In this document: piece by piece, positions 53,281 through 62,414 of the stretch
Numbering within the stretch: the first letter of the stretch is position 1
How the letters are laid out: every line of letters starts with the position of its first letter
NCBI RefSeq assembly: GCF_004310425.1
Contig: NZ_SIUB01000009.1
Coordinates: forward strand, 62,001 to 126,000
Direction of reading: 5' to 3'
DNA: 64,000 nucleotides
From: Hansschlegelia quercus
GTDB taxonomy: Bacteria; Pseudomonadota; Alphaproteobacteria; Rhizobiales; Methylopilaceae
Made by a program: the position numbers and the translations under genes
The notes under the pieces: generated by a model
What the model was told of the DNA's origin: nothing
The model's database searches: none
Seen by the model: the letters and a program-made list of their open reading frames with translations, nothing else

Positions 53281-54800
53281 GTCTCGCTGATCGGGCCGCC
53301 GTCCGTTTCGAGCAGCATGCGCAGTTCGCAAAGATCGTCGTCGCCGGGGTCGAGGTCGAAGGTTACCCGGTAGCCCTTCGTCTCGGGATTATAACGTCCG
53401 AGAGGTTCGCGGATCTGGCCGACCGAGGTCGACACGTTGACGCGCACCCCTGGCGCCTTGGCGGGATCCGCGACGGCCTCGCCGACGAAGTCGACCACGA
53501 ACCGCCGTCGCCTGCCGCCTCCGCTCCCAATGACGGTCTGGCCGACGACCGCATTGGTCGGCCGGTCCGGGGGCGTCCAGCACCAGTTCATGCGGTAGGC
53601 CATCGATAGCCGCTGGCCGCCCTCAAGCGGCTGTTTGGGCCGCCAATAGGCAACGATGTTCTCGTTGATGTCGGTGTCGGTTGGGATTTCGAGTAGCTGG
53701 AGCTGTCCAGGCCCCCAATCGCCGATCGGCTCGATCCATGCGCTTGGCATCCGGTCGTAGCGGCGACCGAGATCGTTATAGGCCGGGAAGAAGCGCTCGC
53801 GCTGCAGCAGGCCGAAGCCGCGCGGGTTCTGGTCGGTGAAGACGCTGATCTGCAGATCGCGCGGATTGGTGAGCGGTCGCCACAGCCATTCGCCGGCGCC
53901 CGTCCACATCTGCAGGCCGTCGGAGCGGTGGACCTGCCCGCGAATATCGTCGACGCCTGCCCGGTCGTTGGGGCCGAACAGGAACATCGAGGTCATCGGC
54001 CCGACGCCGATATGCGTCAGCGTCTCGCGCGCGAACAGCGTCAGCTCGACGTCGACGACGGTGATCTCGCCCGGCCTCAGCGTGAATCGGTAGGCGCCGG
54101 TCAGCCTGCGGCTGTCGAGCAGCGCGTGAATGACGAGCGCGTTCGAGCCGGGCGTCGGCCGTTCGATCCAGAAGGCCCGGAACATCGGGAATTCTTCGCC
54201 GTTCGGCTCGCCAGTATCGATCGCGAGTCCGCGTGCGGAGGTGCCGAAGATCTGGCCGCGCGCGAGCGCGCGGTAGATTGTAGCGCCCTGGAACACCGCG
54301 GCTTCCCGCATCTCATCCGGTCTATCGAGCGGCGTTCGGACGGCGAATCCCGAGAGCGGATAAGGCTGATCTGGATTGGGCTTGGGCGCGCGGCCGAAAT
54401 CGAACCATGAGCCCCGGACGTCGAACGGCCTGACCTTGCCGTCGTCGACCGAGGCGATCCGGACCGGCTGGCGATAGATCGAACCGCCGGGCATGAGGTC
54501 GAGCGTGAAGCCCCGGTTCTCCGAACCCCAGGGCGTACGCTCCGGCAGCATGCGGATCGTGTTGAAGACGTCGCGCGGCAGGTCGGCGAAGCCGTTCGGC
54601 AGGGTCGAGCCCGGCGCTTCATGGCCGCGCGTCGCGAGCAGCCGCGCGTGCTCCTCCAGCGCCTCGCGCGAGAACGGCGCGCCGTTCGCGAAGATGTCGG
54701 CCGGGGGCGGGGACGGGGCGGGCTGCTGCTCCTGCGCGCCAGCGGCGGCGCCGAGGCAAGGCAGGATCGCGACGCCGAGGAGGAACTCTCTACGCTTCAT
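53256..54800 (-). CDS. opgG: Periplasmic glucan biosynthesis protein OpgG
   Basis: A 514-residue exported protein needed for OPG synthesis, forming a two-domain beta fold of the MdoG family. The start MKRREFLLGVAILPC has the twin-Arg-like RRxFL and a hydrophobic segment, so Tat export is likely. Conserved features: SAWIEPIGDWGPGQLQLLEIPT, NENIVAYWRPK and the C-terminal LETDGGPISETWLYRW. E. coli MdoG has 511 residues. The gene is upstream of and overlaps opgH. Confidence 0.92.
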   Translation of the reverse strand: MKRREFLLGVAILPCLGAAAGAQEQQPAPSPPPADIFANGAPFSREALEEHARLLATRGHEAPGSTLPNGFADLPRDVFNTIRMLPERTPWGSENRGFTLDLMPGGSIYRQPVRIASVDDGKVRPFDVRGSWFDFGRAPKPNPDQPYPLSGFAVRTPLDRPDEMREAAVFQGATIYRALARGQIFGTSARGLAIDTGEPNGEEFPMFRAFWIERPTPGSNALVIHALLDSRRLTGAYRFTLRPGEITVVDVELTLFARETLTHIGVGPMTSMFLFGPNDRAGVDDIRGQVHRSDGLQMWTGAGEWLWRPLTNPRDLQISVFTDQNPRGFGLLQRERFFPAYNDLGRRYDRMPSAWIEPIGDWGPGQLQLLEIPTDTDINENIVAYWRPKQPLEGGQRLSMAYRMNWCWTPPDRPTNAVVGQTVIGSGGGRRRRFVVDFVGEAVADPAKAPGVRVNVSTSVGQIREPLGRYNPETKGYRVTFDLDPGDDDLCELRMLLETDGGPISETWLYRWTP

Positions 54801-54921
54801 GGATGCCGGGCGATCGACTCCGGCGGGGCCGGACGACGGAATGACGGTGGTTCGGTCAGCCGGGATGATGTCGCGCTCCCGTCACAAGTCCAGCGGAGTC
54901 TTGCAGTCCCCGACCGCTCCG

Positions 54922-55566
54922 TCAGGGCGTCGCGAGAGGCTCGCCCGCGAAGACCGTCGTATCGCAGGGGAAGCCCTGGTCCGCAAGCGTGGCGCAGGCG
55001 CGTTCCGCTTCCGAGCGCGTCGCAAAGGGTCCGGCGACGAGGTCGTAGGCCCCTTGTCCGTCCTGCCCTTTGGCGGCCCGCCCGGTCAGTTGCGCAAGCG
55101 ATTGCGGGTAGCGCGCCACCAGCGCCGCCCAGCGCCGGCGGACGGCTTCGACCGAGACGTCCGGGCCGAGCGAGAGCGCGAACGTCCCGGACGGAGCGGT
55201 CTTCACGCTGTGCGCGATCGAACCCGTGACGTCGACCTCGGTCGCCCGAGCCGCGATCTTGAGTTCTCCGACGCCGCGCTCCAGCCGGCTCACCCGGTCG
55301 AGAAGCTGGGTGCGCTGCTCCGCGAGCAGGGCGACCTCGCGGCGCAGGCCCTCGCCGTCGCTCGCGACGATCCGTTCGCTGCTGCTGTTCCGCGAAACCC
55401 AGGCGGTTGTGCAGGCCGCAAACAGCGCCACCATCATCAGCGCGCCCCAGATCAGAGCGGGCGACGCCGGGGCGAGCCGGATGTCGGTGACCGAGTGATG
55501 GTCGTAGTCGGAGTGGTTCAAGGACGCTCTAGCCCAAGCCTGCAGGGAGACGATGGGCGGAAGCAT
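54922..55566 (-). CDS. SPOR-domain membrane protein
   Basis: A 214-residue bitopic protein: short cytoplasmic N-terminus, a membrane helix (ALIWGALMMVALFAAC, about 35-52), a coiled coil (REVALLAEQRTQLLDRVSRLERGV) and a C-terminal SPOR domain (about 140-210, with AYDLVAGPFATRSEAERACATL). SPOR domains bind denuded septal glycan, so the protein probably localises to the division site, though its partner is unknown. The start at 55566 was chosen because it precedes the membrane helix directly. Confidence 0.82.
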   Translation of the reverse strand: MLPPIVSLQAWARASLNHSDYDHHSVTDIRLAPASPALIWGALMMVALFAACTTAWVSRNSSSERIVASDGEGLRREVALLAEQRTQLLDRVSRLERGVGELKIAARATEVDVTGSIAHSVKTAPSGTFALSLGPDVSVEAVRRRWAALVARYPQSLAQLTGRAAKGQDGQGAYDLVAGPFATRSEAERACATLADQGFPCDTTVFAGEPLATP

Positions 55567-55694
55567 AGCTGAGTCGCGGGTTTGCGCAGGCGGCGCATGA
55601 TCCGCCGCTGTTGCGAAGGCGCGCGCGAGCCGCCACTGTCCGGCCGGCTGGATTCCCTCCTTCTCCGTCCTGCCTCCATGCCAGAGCTCACCCG

Positions 55695-57056
55695 ATGAAC
55701 GCCGCCCGCTCATGCCTCACGATCGTGCTCGCTGCAGGCGAGGGCACGCGGATGCGGTCGACGACGCCGAAGGTGCTGCACAAGGCGGCCGGGCGCTCGA
55801 TGCTCGCTCACGTCCTGGCGGCGGCGCGCGAAGCCGGCGGAGACGCGATCTCTGTCGTCGTCGGGCCTGGTCGCGAGGACGTGGCTGCGGAAGCCGAGCG
55901 CGTCGTCCCGGGCGCGCAGGTCTTCGTGCAGGCGGAGCGGCGCGGCACGGCCCACGCCGTCCTTGCAGCCGCCGAGGCGATCCAGTCCGGGTATGACGAC
56001 GTCCTGATCGTCTATGGCGACACGCCGCTGATCCGGCCCGAAACGCTGAAGCGTCTTCGCGCGCCGCTTGCGCACGGGGCCTCGGTCGTCGTCCTCGGCT
56101 TCGAGGCGGAAGACCCCACGGGCTATGGACGGCTGATCTCGAAGGGGCAAGATCTCGTCGCGATCCGCGAGGAGAAAGACGCGACCGACGAGGAGCGCGA
56201 AATCCGGCTGTCGAACGCGGGCCTGATTGCGATCGCTGGCGCGCGCGCGCTCGAATTGCTGCGCGGGATCGGCGACCGGAACACGAAGCGCGAATTCTAT
56301 CTCACCGACATCGTCGAGGTGGCGGTGGCGAACCATCAGGCGGTCGCAGTGGAGGCCGCTCCGGAAGCGGAGGTGCAGGGCGTCAACGATCGCGGTCAGC
56401 TCGCGGTGGTCGAGGCCGCGCTTCAGCAGCGCCTGCGCCGCGCGGCGATGGCCGGAGGCGCGACCCTGATCGCGCCGGAGACCGTGTTTTTCTCGCACGA
56501 CACCGTGGTCGGCCAAGACGTGCTGATCGAACCTAACGTGGTGTTTGGACCCGGCGTCACGCTGGCGGACGGCGCGGTGATCCACGCCTTCAGCCATCTC
56601 GAAGGCGCTCGCGTCGGCCCCGGCGTCTCCGTTGGCCCGTTCGCCCGGCTGCGGCCGGGTGCAACGCTCGCGGCGGGATCGCGCGTCGGCAACTTCGTCG
56701 AGGTGAAGAACGCGGCGATCGGCGAGGGCGCCAAGCTCAACCATTTGACTTATGTCGGCGACGCCGAGGTTGGGCCCCGCGCCAATCTCGGGGCCGGAAC
56801 GATCACCTGCAATTACGACGGCTTCGCCAAGCACCGCACCACGATCGGCGCGGACGCGTTCATCGGCGTGCATTCCGCACTGGTCGCTCCCGTGACGATC
56901 GGCGACGGCGCCTTCGTCGCGACCGGGAGCGTCGTCACGGAGGATGCGCCCGCCGATTCGCTGGTGATCGCGCGGGCGCGGCAGGTGACGAAACCCGGCC
57001 GCGCCTCGAAGCTGAAGGCGCAGTTCAAGGCTGCGAAAGCGGCGAAGGAAAGCTAA
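55695..57056 (+). CDS. glmU: Bifunctional UDP-GlcNAc pyrophosphorylase/acetyltransferase
   Basis: A 453-residue bifunctional enzyme making UDP-GlcNAc, substrate for cell wall and LPS synthesis. The N-terminal pyrophosphorylase domain has [23 protein letters not shown] and the [10 protein letters not shown] site. The C-terminal left-handed beta helix (about 250-430) has hexapeptide repeats and the acetyltransferase motif [20 protein letters not shown]. The gene is divergent from the SPOR gene. Confidence 0.96.
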   Translation: MNAARSCLTIVLAAGEGTRMRSTTPKVLHKAAGRSMLAHVLAAAREAGGDAISVVVGPGREDVAAEAERVVPGAQVFVQAERRGTAHAVLAAAEAIQSGYDDVLIVYGDTPLIRPETLKRLRAPLAHGASVVVLGFEAEDPTGYGRLISKGQDLVAIREEKDATDEEREIRLSNAGLIAIAGARALELLRGIGDRNTKREFYLTDIVEVAVANHQAVAVEAAPEAEVQGVNDRGQLAVVEAALQQRLRRAAMAGGATLIAPETVFFSHDTVVGQDVLIEPNVVFGPGVTLADGAVIHAFSHLEGARVGPGVSVGPFARLRPGATLAAGSRVGNFVEVKNAAIGEGAKLNHLTYVGDAEVGPRANLGAGTITCNYDGFAKHRTTIGADAFIGVHSALVAPVTIGDGAFVATGSVVTEDAPADSLVIARARQVTKPGRASKLKAQFKAAKAAKES

Positions 57057-57087
57057 CGTTTGGAGAAACCCTGCTGCGAGCTTCGAT

Positions 57088-58317
57088 CTAGCGCTTCACC
57101 AAGCGCATAATGCCCTCCGCCGCCGCGACCGCCGTCGCGAAACTCGCCTGCAGGAGGTAGCCGCCGGTCGGCGCCTCCCAGTCCAGCATCTCGCCGGCGA
57201 CGAAGGTTCCCGGTCGCCGCTTCAGCATGAACGCATCGTCCAGCGCGTCGAACGTCACGCCGCCCGCGGTCGAGATGGCGCGGTCAAGACCCGTGGGCGC
57301 GACCAGCCTCAGCGGCGTCGCCTTGATGCGGCGGGCGAGCGCCGCCGGGTTCTCGTCGAGCGGACCGCCTTCTCGCAGGACCGCAACCGCCGCAGGGCTG
57401 AGCGAGGCGGCCTTCCTCAGATGTGTGGAAAGTGAACTCTTGCCGCGGCGCTCGGCGAGCTTCGCGGTGAGCGCCTCCTCCGAGAGGTCGGGCCGGAGGT
57501 CGAGCATGGGCCTGATCTCGCCATTTCGGGCGATGGCGTCGCGGAGCCGGCCCGAAAGCGCGTAGATCAGCCCGCCCTCGATCCCGTCGGACGTCACCAT
57601 CGCCTCGCCCCGGGCGGTCTCCCCTTCGAAGCTCAGCGCCGCTCGCTTGATCGGCTCGCCCGCGAAGCGTTCGGAGACGAACGGCGTCCAGGGAACGACG
57701 AAGCCGCAATTCGCCGGCTGAAGCGGGGCGACGGAGATTCCGGCGCCGGCAAGCGGGCCGACCCATGAACCGTCGGATCCGAGCCGCGGCCAGCTTGCGC
57801 CGCCGAGCGCGAGGACGCTGGCGTCGGGCGTCCTGACAAAGCGTCCGCTCGGACCTTCGAGGGTGAGCCCGCGATCGCCCTCGAAGCCGACCCAGCGCGT
57901 GCGCGTCTCGATCGCGACGCCGAACTCCGCAAGCCGTCGCAGCCAGGCCCGCAGCAGTGGCGACGCCTTCAGGCTTTTCGGAAAGACGCGCCCGCTCGTG
58001 CCGACGAAAGTCTCGACGCCGAGGCTCTCGCACCAATCTCTGAGCGCCGTCGCGGGCAGAGCGGCGAGGGCCAACTCAAGCGCCGAGGCCGCCGCGCCAT
58101 AGCGCGCCAGCAGGCGCTCGTGCGGCTCGGAATGGGTGAGGTTCAGCCCGCCGCGCCCCGCCAGCAGGAATTTGCGTGCGACGCTCGGCATGCGCTCATA
58201 GACGGTCACCGCGCAGCCGGCGCCCGCCAGTCGCTCAGCCGCGGCGAGCCCCGCAGGACCGGCCCCGACGACCGCTATTTCGGGCCTCGCTCCGTCGCTC
58301 ACATCATGCTCCGCCAT
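57088..58317 (-). CDS. BaiN/HI0933-type flavoprotein (TIGR03862-like)
   Basis: A 409-residue NAD(P)/FAD-dependent oxidoreductase of the HI0933/BaiN family. FAD-binding GAGPAGLAAAERLAGAGCAVTVYERM at the N-terminus, KFLLAGRGGLNLTH (family signature), and a C-terminal GGVTFDALDDAFMLKRRPGTFVAGEMLDWEAPTGGYLLQASFATAV region. The reaction is unclear in most members; some reduce bile-acid intermediates or tRNA-related substrates. A longer N-terminal frame exists; start chosen by the fold beginning. Confidence 0.85.
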   Translation of the reverse strand: MAEHDVSDGARPEIAVVGAGPAGLAAAERLAGAGCAVTVYERMPSVARKFLLAGRGGLNLTHSEPHERLLARYGAAASALELALAALPATALRDWCESLGVETFVGTSGRVFPKSLKASPLLRAWLRRLAEFGVAIETRTRWVGFEGDRGLTLEGPSGRFVRTPDASVLALGGASWPRLGSDGSWVGPLAGAGISVAPLQPANCGFVVPWTPFVSERFAGEPIKRAALSFEGETARGEAMVTSDGIEGGLIYALSGRLRDAIARNGEIRPMLDLRPDLSEEALTAKLAERRGKSSLSTHLRKAASLSPAAVAVLREGGPLDENPAALARRIKATPLRLVAPTGLDRAISTAGGVTFDALDDAFMLKRRPGTFVAGEMLDWEAPTGGYLLQASFATAVAAAEGIMRLVKR

Positions 58318-58409
58318 CTTGAACTGGCCGGCAGGTCGAGCGCGCCGGGCTGGCCAAGTCAACGACGGATGCGTGACGGACCCCACCAATCTGCGCTAGA
58401 TATCGCCTG

Positions 58410-59471
58410 ATGAGTGCGACCGAAAAAACCCTGAGCCCGCTGCGCTGGCTTCTTGCCCCGGTATGGGCGGCGCAAATCTTCACGGGCGCAAAGTCCTTTG
58501 CGGACAATGGCGTGCTCGGTAGCGAACAGCTGAACCGCCGCGGCCTGCATGTCTGGCGGGTGAAGCTTGCTTACGCTATGGCCGAGCGCCGCCGCGCGAA
58601 GCTCGCGCACCGGGTCGCCGCCGAAGACCGTGCGGCCTTCGCTCAGAACGGCTTCATCGAGAAACGGAATTTTTTGCCCGAAACGCTGTTCCGTGACCTC
58701 GTCGCCGAGCTCGACAGCGTGCAGGCGCCGGCCCGCGAGATGAAGCAGGGCGACGCCATCACCCGGCGCATCGCTCTCGATCCGGATACGTTGAAGCGCA
58801 TGCCGGCCTGCGCCGCGGTGCTGGACCTGCCCGAATTTCAGAATCTCACGCGCTATGTCGCGAGCTTCGACATCGAGCCCGTCGTCTATATCCAGACGGT
58901 GTTCGCCCAGGTCGATCGCTCGAAGACCGACCCGCAGACCGCCGTCCACGCCGACTGCTTCCACCCGACCATGAAAGCGTGGCTCTTCGTCCACGACGTC
59001 GAAGAGGACCTCGGCCCCTTCGTCTACGTTCCCGGTTCGCACAAGCCGACGCCCCGCAAGCTCGCCTGGGAGCGGCGCATGAGCGTGGCCGCCTCCAGCC
59101 TAGACCGGCTGTCCGCCCGCGGCTCCTTCAGGGTGGCCGGCGAGGACCTGACGCGGATGGGGCTGCCGCAGCCGAAGAAGTTCGCGGCGCCCGCCAACAC
59201 GCTGGTCGTCGGCGACACCTGCGGATTTCACGCGCGGGGAAAGAGCGAGCGGCCATCGACCCGGGTCGAGATTTGGGCCTATTCGCGCCGCAACCCGTTC
59301 ATCCCGTGGGTCGGCGGCGATTTCTGGTCGCTCGGGCCGCTGCGCCGCCGACAAGCCCCGCTTTTCTGGGCGGCGCTCGACCGGCTGGAGAAGTTCGGCC
59401 TCAGCCGCAGCCCGTGGCGTAAGGCGGGGACGGTGACGGCCGCGTCCCCTCCGATCTCGCGCGCGCCCTAG
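58410..59471 (+). CDS. Phytanoyl-CoA dioxygenase-family protein
   Basis: A 353-residue Fe(II)/2-oxoglutarate-dependent dioxygenase candidate. Metal-binding motif HADCFHPTMKAWLFV (His and Asp, about residues 179-181) and a distal His in the DTCGFHARGK region are consistent with the family. The substrate is unknown. It starts 20 bases after the opposing flavoprotein's region and ends convergent with glyoxalase I. Function beyond the fold cannot be stated. Confidence 0.78.
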   Translation: MSATEKTLSPLRWLLAPVWAAQIFTGAKSFADNGVLGSEQLNRRGLHVWRVKLAYAMAERRRAKLAHRVAAEDRAAFAQNGFIEKRNFLPETLFRDLVAELDSVQAPAREMKQGDAITRRIALDPDTLKRMPACAAVLDLPEFQNLTRYVASFDIEPVVYIQTVFAQVDRSKTDPQTAVHADCFHPTMKAWLFVHDVEEDLGPFVYVPGSHKPTPRKLAWERRMSVAASSLDRLSARGSFRVAGEDLTRMGLPQPKKFAAPANTLVVGDTCGFHARGKSERPSTRVEIWAYSRRNPFIPWVGGDFWSLGPLRRRQAPLFWAALDRLEKFGLSRSPWRKAGTVTAASPPISRAP

Positions 59472-59481
59472 GCCGCGCCCC

Positions 59482-59901
59482 TCACCACTTGCCGGTGTTC
59501 GCCATCGAGGCCCATGGCTCGGCGGGCGCCTTCGCCGCGCCCTTCTGCAGCAGCTCGATCGAGATGTTGTCGGGCGAGCGTACGAACGCCATGCGGCCGT
59601 CGCGGGGCGGGCGGTTGATGGTCACGCCCTCGGCCATCAGCTTTTCGCAAAGCGCGTAAATGTCGTCGACCTCATAGGCGAGGTGCCCGAAGTTCCGGCC
59701 CTCGCCGTAGGTCTCCGGATCCCAATTGTAGGTGAGCTCGATCTGAGCTTCCCGCTGGCCCGGGGGCGCGAGGAAGATCAGCGTGAAGCGGCCCTGTTCG
59801 CTTTCGCTGCGGCGGACCTCCTCCAGCCCGAGCTTGCGGCAATAGAAGTCGAGCGAGGCGTCGACGTCGGTCACGCGGACCATCGTATGGAGGTATTTCA
59901 A
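59482..59901 (-). CDS. gloA: Lactoylglutathione lyase (glyoxalase I)
   Basis: A 139-residue glyoxalase I that isomerises the methylglyoxal-glutathione hemithioacetal. Metal ligands are visible: His5 (YLHTMVRV), Glu in IELTYNW, His in NFGHLAYEV and Glu in [27 protein letters not shown] and [10 protein letters not shown] are signature stretches. Ten-base convergent gap to the phytanoyl-CoA dioxygenase-like gene; an open stub with sirtuin character lies just upstream on the opposite strand. Confidence 0.93.
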   Translation of the reverse strand: MKYLHTMVRVTDVDASLDFYCRKLGLEEVRRSESEQGRFTLIFLAPPGQREAQIELTYNWDPETYGEGRNFGHLAYEVDDIYALCEKLMAEGVTINRPPRDGRMAFVRSPDNISIELLQKGAAKAPAEPWASMANTGKW

Positions 59902-59933
59902 GGCCGGTCTCCGTCTGGCGGGAGGACGTAGCT

Positions 59934-60014
59934 ATGAGCCTCGACGACGATCGCAAGATCGAGCGCCTCGCCGCGACGCTCGCTGGCGCGGGTCGCGTGT
60001 TCAGCTCCTTTTGA
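59934..60014 (+). pseudogene. Possible N-terminal remnant of a Sir2-type deacylase gene
   Basis: A 26-codon frame MSLDDDRKIERLAATLAGAGRV then FSSF and a stop. The first 22 residues resemble the opening of bacterial sirtuins, where the Gly-Ala-Gly-Arg turn is followed by a FITGAG NAD loop; here the frame diverges and stops just before that loop. GGAGGA lies eight bases before the ATG, so it may still be translated. Resemblance is from memory and needs alignment. Confidence 0.35.
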
Positions 60015-60045
60015 CCTTGAAACATGTGAAGTGATGCGTCCGTGC

Positions 60046-60075
60046 CTCAATCGTTAACGTAGCGCCACGATTGAG
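60046..60075. repeat. Short inverted repeat in the cold-shock gene leader
   Basis: CTCAATCGT (60046-60054) and ACGATTGAG (60067-60075) are perfect 9-base complements with a 12-base spacer. It lies 105-135 bases before the cold-shock gene start, so it may be an operator or form a leader hairpin. Confidence 0.6.
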
Positions 60076-60180
60076 CCATTTTCCGCTTTCCCGTGAGGGA
60101 TCGGATGCTATCGTTTGAAGGGACCGAGTCGAGGGCTTCGTTTCCTCGGTTTGGTGGGTGTATCCGGGCGGGCGAATCGT

Positions 60181-60771
60181 ATGGGCGTTGACAGGGCCGG
60201 GGACATTTCCCCCGACACGTTCGACCACGGCGACGCGGAGGGCGTAGACCTCTACGAGGTCTCCGGCGTCATCAAGTGGTTCGACGTCGCGAAGGGCTAC
60301 GGCTTCGTCGTGCCCGACAATGGCGGTCCCGACGTCCTTCTCCACGTCACCTGCATGCGTCGCGACGGATTCCAGACCGCGACCGAGGGCGCGCGCGTGG
60401 TCTGCGAGGCGCAGCTGCGCCCCAAGGGCGCGCAGGCCTTCCGCGTGATCTCGATCGATGAGAGCACCGCCCGTCACCCCGGCGAGATGCCGCCGCCGCG
60501 CACCCATGTCTCGGTGACGCCGACGAGTCCGCTCGAATTGGTCGAGGTGAAGTGGTTCAACCGGCTGCGCGGCTTCGGCTTTCTGACGCGAGGCGATGGC
60601 TCGCCCGACATCTTCGTGCATATGGAGACGCTTCGCCGCTTCGGCATCATGGAGCTGAAGCCCGGCCAGCGCGTCTATGTGCGCTACGGTCCCGGCGCCA
60701 AGGGACTGATGGCGGCAGAAGTGCGGCCCGAAGGCCCCGACGGACCGGCCGGCGTCCCGTCCTCACACTGA
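60181..60771 (+). CDS. Tandem cold-shock-domain protein
   Basis: A 196-residue protein with two cold-shock domains (about residues 23-88 and 120-188), each with an RNP1-like motif ([34 protein letters not shown]). Such double-domain CspA-family proteins are frequent in alphaproteobacteria; they bind single-stranded RNA or DNA and act as RNA chaperones in cold or stress. The start at 60181 drops a longer frame that begins inside the leader. It probably is transcribed with the DUF192 gene 20 bases downstream. Confidence 0.9.
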   Translation: MGVDRAGDISPDTFDHGDAEGVDLYEVSGVIKWFDVAKGYGFVVPDNGGPDVLLHVTCMRRDGFQTATEGARVVCEAQLRPKGAQAFRVISIDESTARHPGEMPPPRTHVSVTPTSPLELVEVKWFNRLRGFGFLTRGDGSPDIFVHMETLRRFGIMELKPGQRVYVRYGPGAKGLMAAEVRPEGPDGPAGVPSSH

Positions 60772-60791
60772 CCGTCAAGGCGTCCGCGTCG

Positions 60792-61247
60792 ATGCAGCTC
60801 CGCATGCGCCTGTCCGTCGCGCTCGCCTTCGTCGCCGTGGTGACGGCGCTCGCCGCCGTCGCCGCCCCGAGGTTGGAGAGCCTCGCCTTCGAGACCTCGT
60901 CTGGGCGCCACGAATTTCAGGTCGAGGTCGCGGCCAGCCCGCAGGAGCGGGAAGTCGGCCTGATGTACCGCCGCTCGCTCGATCCCGACCACGGAATGCT
61001 GTTCGATTTTGGCAAGGTCGACAGCGTCTCGATGTGGATGGAGAACACCTACGTCTCGCTCGACATGGCCTTTGTCGGCGAGGACGGGCGGGTGACACGG
61101 GTGGAGGAGGACGCCCAGCCGCTCTCGACCCGCATCATCTCGTCGGGCTCTCCCGTGAAATTCGTTGTCGAGCTGCTCGCGGGGACGGCGAAGCGCATCG
61201 GCCTCAAGCCGGGCGACCGGGTGATCCACCCGAGGGTGGGCGCGTAA
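60792..61247 (+). CDS. DUF192 secreted protein
   Basis: A 151-residue exported protein with a signal peptide (MQLRMRLSVALAFVAVVTALAAVA) and a DUF192 domain: EVAASPQEREVGLMYRRSLDPDHGMLFDF, VSMWMENTYVSLDMAFV and VKFVVELLAGTAKRIGLKPGDRV. The family is a compact beta-barrel, often encoded beside cold-shock or transport genes, function unproven. It follows the cold-shock gene by 20 bases and precedes the DUF2177 gene by nine bases, so co-transcription is likely. Confidence 0.88.
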   Translation: MQLRMRLSVALAFVAVVTALAAVAAPRLESLAFETSSGRHEFQVEVAASPQEREVGLMYRRSLDPDHGMLFDFGKVDSVSMWMENTYVSLDMAFVGEDGRVTRVEEDAQPLSTRIISSGSPVKFVVELLAGTAKRIGLKPGDRVIHPRVGA

Positions 61248-61255
61248 GCGCAGTC

Positions 61256-61660
61256 ATGCGCATCCTGATCGCCTATGTCGCCACCGCTCTCGTCTTCCTC
61301 GCCGGGGACATGATCTGGCTCGGCTACGTCGCCCGCGACTTCTATCGCAACCAGATGGGCGAGCTTATGGCGCCGAACGTCAGCCTTACGGCAGCGGTTG
61401 CGTTCTACCTGATCTACATCGTCGGAGTGGTCTACTTCGCTGTCCTCCCTGCTCTAAATGCAGGCTCATGGACGACGGCGCTGGTATCGGGGCTGATGCT
61501 CGGCCTGATCGCCTACGCGACCTACGATTTGACGAACCTCGCCACAACTCGCGACTGGCCGGCGGCGCTCGCCTTTGCCGACCTCGCATGGGGCGCGACG
61601 CTGACTGCCGTCGCCTCGACCGCAGGCTTCTTCATCACGCGAGCGCTGACCTCGAACTGA
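61256..61660 (+). CDS. DUF2177 membrane protein
   Basis: A 134-residue protein with four membrane helices (about 5-25, 40-62, 70-90, 108-128) and the family motif AYATYDLTNLATTRDWP. Members occur across proteobacteria with unknown function. The start at 61256 gives a natural hydrophobic N-terminus MRILIAYVATALVFLAGDMIWLG. Last gene of the cold-shock/DUF192/DUF2177 group; convergent with the gene at 61667. Confidence 0.88.
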   Translation: MRILIAYVATALVFLAGDMIWLGYVARDFYRNQMGELMAPNVSLTAAVAFYLIYIVGVVYFAVLPALNAGSWTTALVSGLMLGLIAYATYDLTNLATTRDWPAALAFADLAWGATLTAVASTAGFFITRALTSN

Positions 61661-61666
61661 GGCCGC

Positions 61667-61945
61667 TTAGACCGACAGCCGCTTGACGCCGCCCGGGAGC
61701 ACGCCGAGCCGCTCGAGATCCTGAGCGGACAGGGCTTGAAGCGGCGCGCTTGGCACCGCGGCGCCGTACGGAATCGCTTTCCGCGCAGCCGCCTTGTCGG
61801 CGATCGCCGCAGCCCACGAGCCGCCTTTGGCGCGGTCCTCGCCCTTCAGATTCGCCAGCGGCAGCGTCAGCCGCCACCCGGCCGGCGTGCTGGTTCTAAC
61901 GTCCATCACCGCGCCGCCGGTCTCCGGCATCTTAGCCTGCGCCAT
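61667..61945 (-). CDS. Small protein paired with a BrnA-like antitoxin
   Basis: A 92-residue soluble protein, MAQAKMPETGG..., with TPAGWRLTLPLANLKGEDRAKGG and a helical C-terminal half. Not recognised. GGGGAGA lies seven bases before the ATG at 61945. It overlaps the BrnA-like gene's end by 14 bases, so both are one transcript. It is not of the BrnT toxin type (which is about 90 residues with a barnase-like fold); no HEAT- or RNase-like motif is visible, but a distant toxin cannot be excluded. Confidence 0.6.
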   Translation of the reverse strand: MAQAKMPETGGAVMDVRTSTPAGWRLTLPLANLKGEDRAKGGSWAAAIADKAAARKAIPYGAAVPSAPLQALSAQDLERLGVLPGGVKRLSV

Positions 61946-62225
61946 CGTCGTTCTCCCCGCTCAGCTTGTCGACGGACGTGAAAGCCTGGCCCGAAGCCAC
62001 CGCGAGCCGCCCTGCCATCGCCTCGCGCAGTGTGGCGTTGATGCGGTCCTGCCAGCCGGCCCCGTCCTCCTGGAACAGCTCCAGAACGTCCTTGTCGATC
62101 CGGATCGAGACCAACTCCCGCGCGCTGGGAACGCCCGCCGGCTTCGGCGGCGTCGCGAGCGGCGCAGGCTTCGGACGGAACGCAGCCTCGGCCGCTGCGC
62201 GTGGATCGGTCGGTCGGCGGGCCAT
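61932..62225 (-). CDS. BrnA-family antitoxin-like protein
   Basis: A 97-residue protein whose C-terminal half carries the BrnA signature VSIRIDKDVLELFQEDGAGWQDRINATLREAM, a ribbon-helix-helix-like DNA-binding and toxin-contact region. The first 40 residues are Ala/Pro-rich. Real BrnA lies next to a BrnT RNase toxin gene, usually just upstream; here neither neighbour is BrnT. It may be an orphan antitoxin or a DNA-binding regulator. AAGGAG stands six bases before the ATG. Confidence 0.75.
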   Translation of the reverse strand: MARRPTDPRAAAEAAFRPKPAPLATPPKPAGVPSARELVSIRIDKDVLELFQEDGAGWQDRINATLREAMAGRLAVASGQAFTSVDKLSGENDDGAG

Positions 62226-62414
62226 GGAAGCTCCTTATTCGTTCGGATCGTCCTTGACGATAGATGGCAGGACGCGACAAGGCGGTCCAGAGCATCCTCG
62301 CCGTCCGCAGGTCGTTGCGCCTATTACCCCAGGAGCGCACTTTCAAACGGCGTCAGCGTTTCGGCTGTTGTCGGGCGGAGCCCGTCGAGGCATAAACGCG
62401 GCGTTCGTTGGTCT

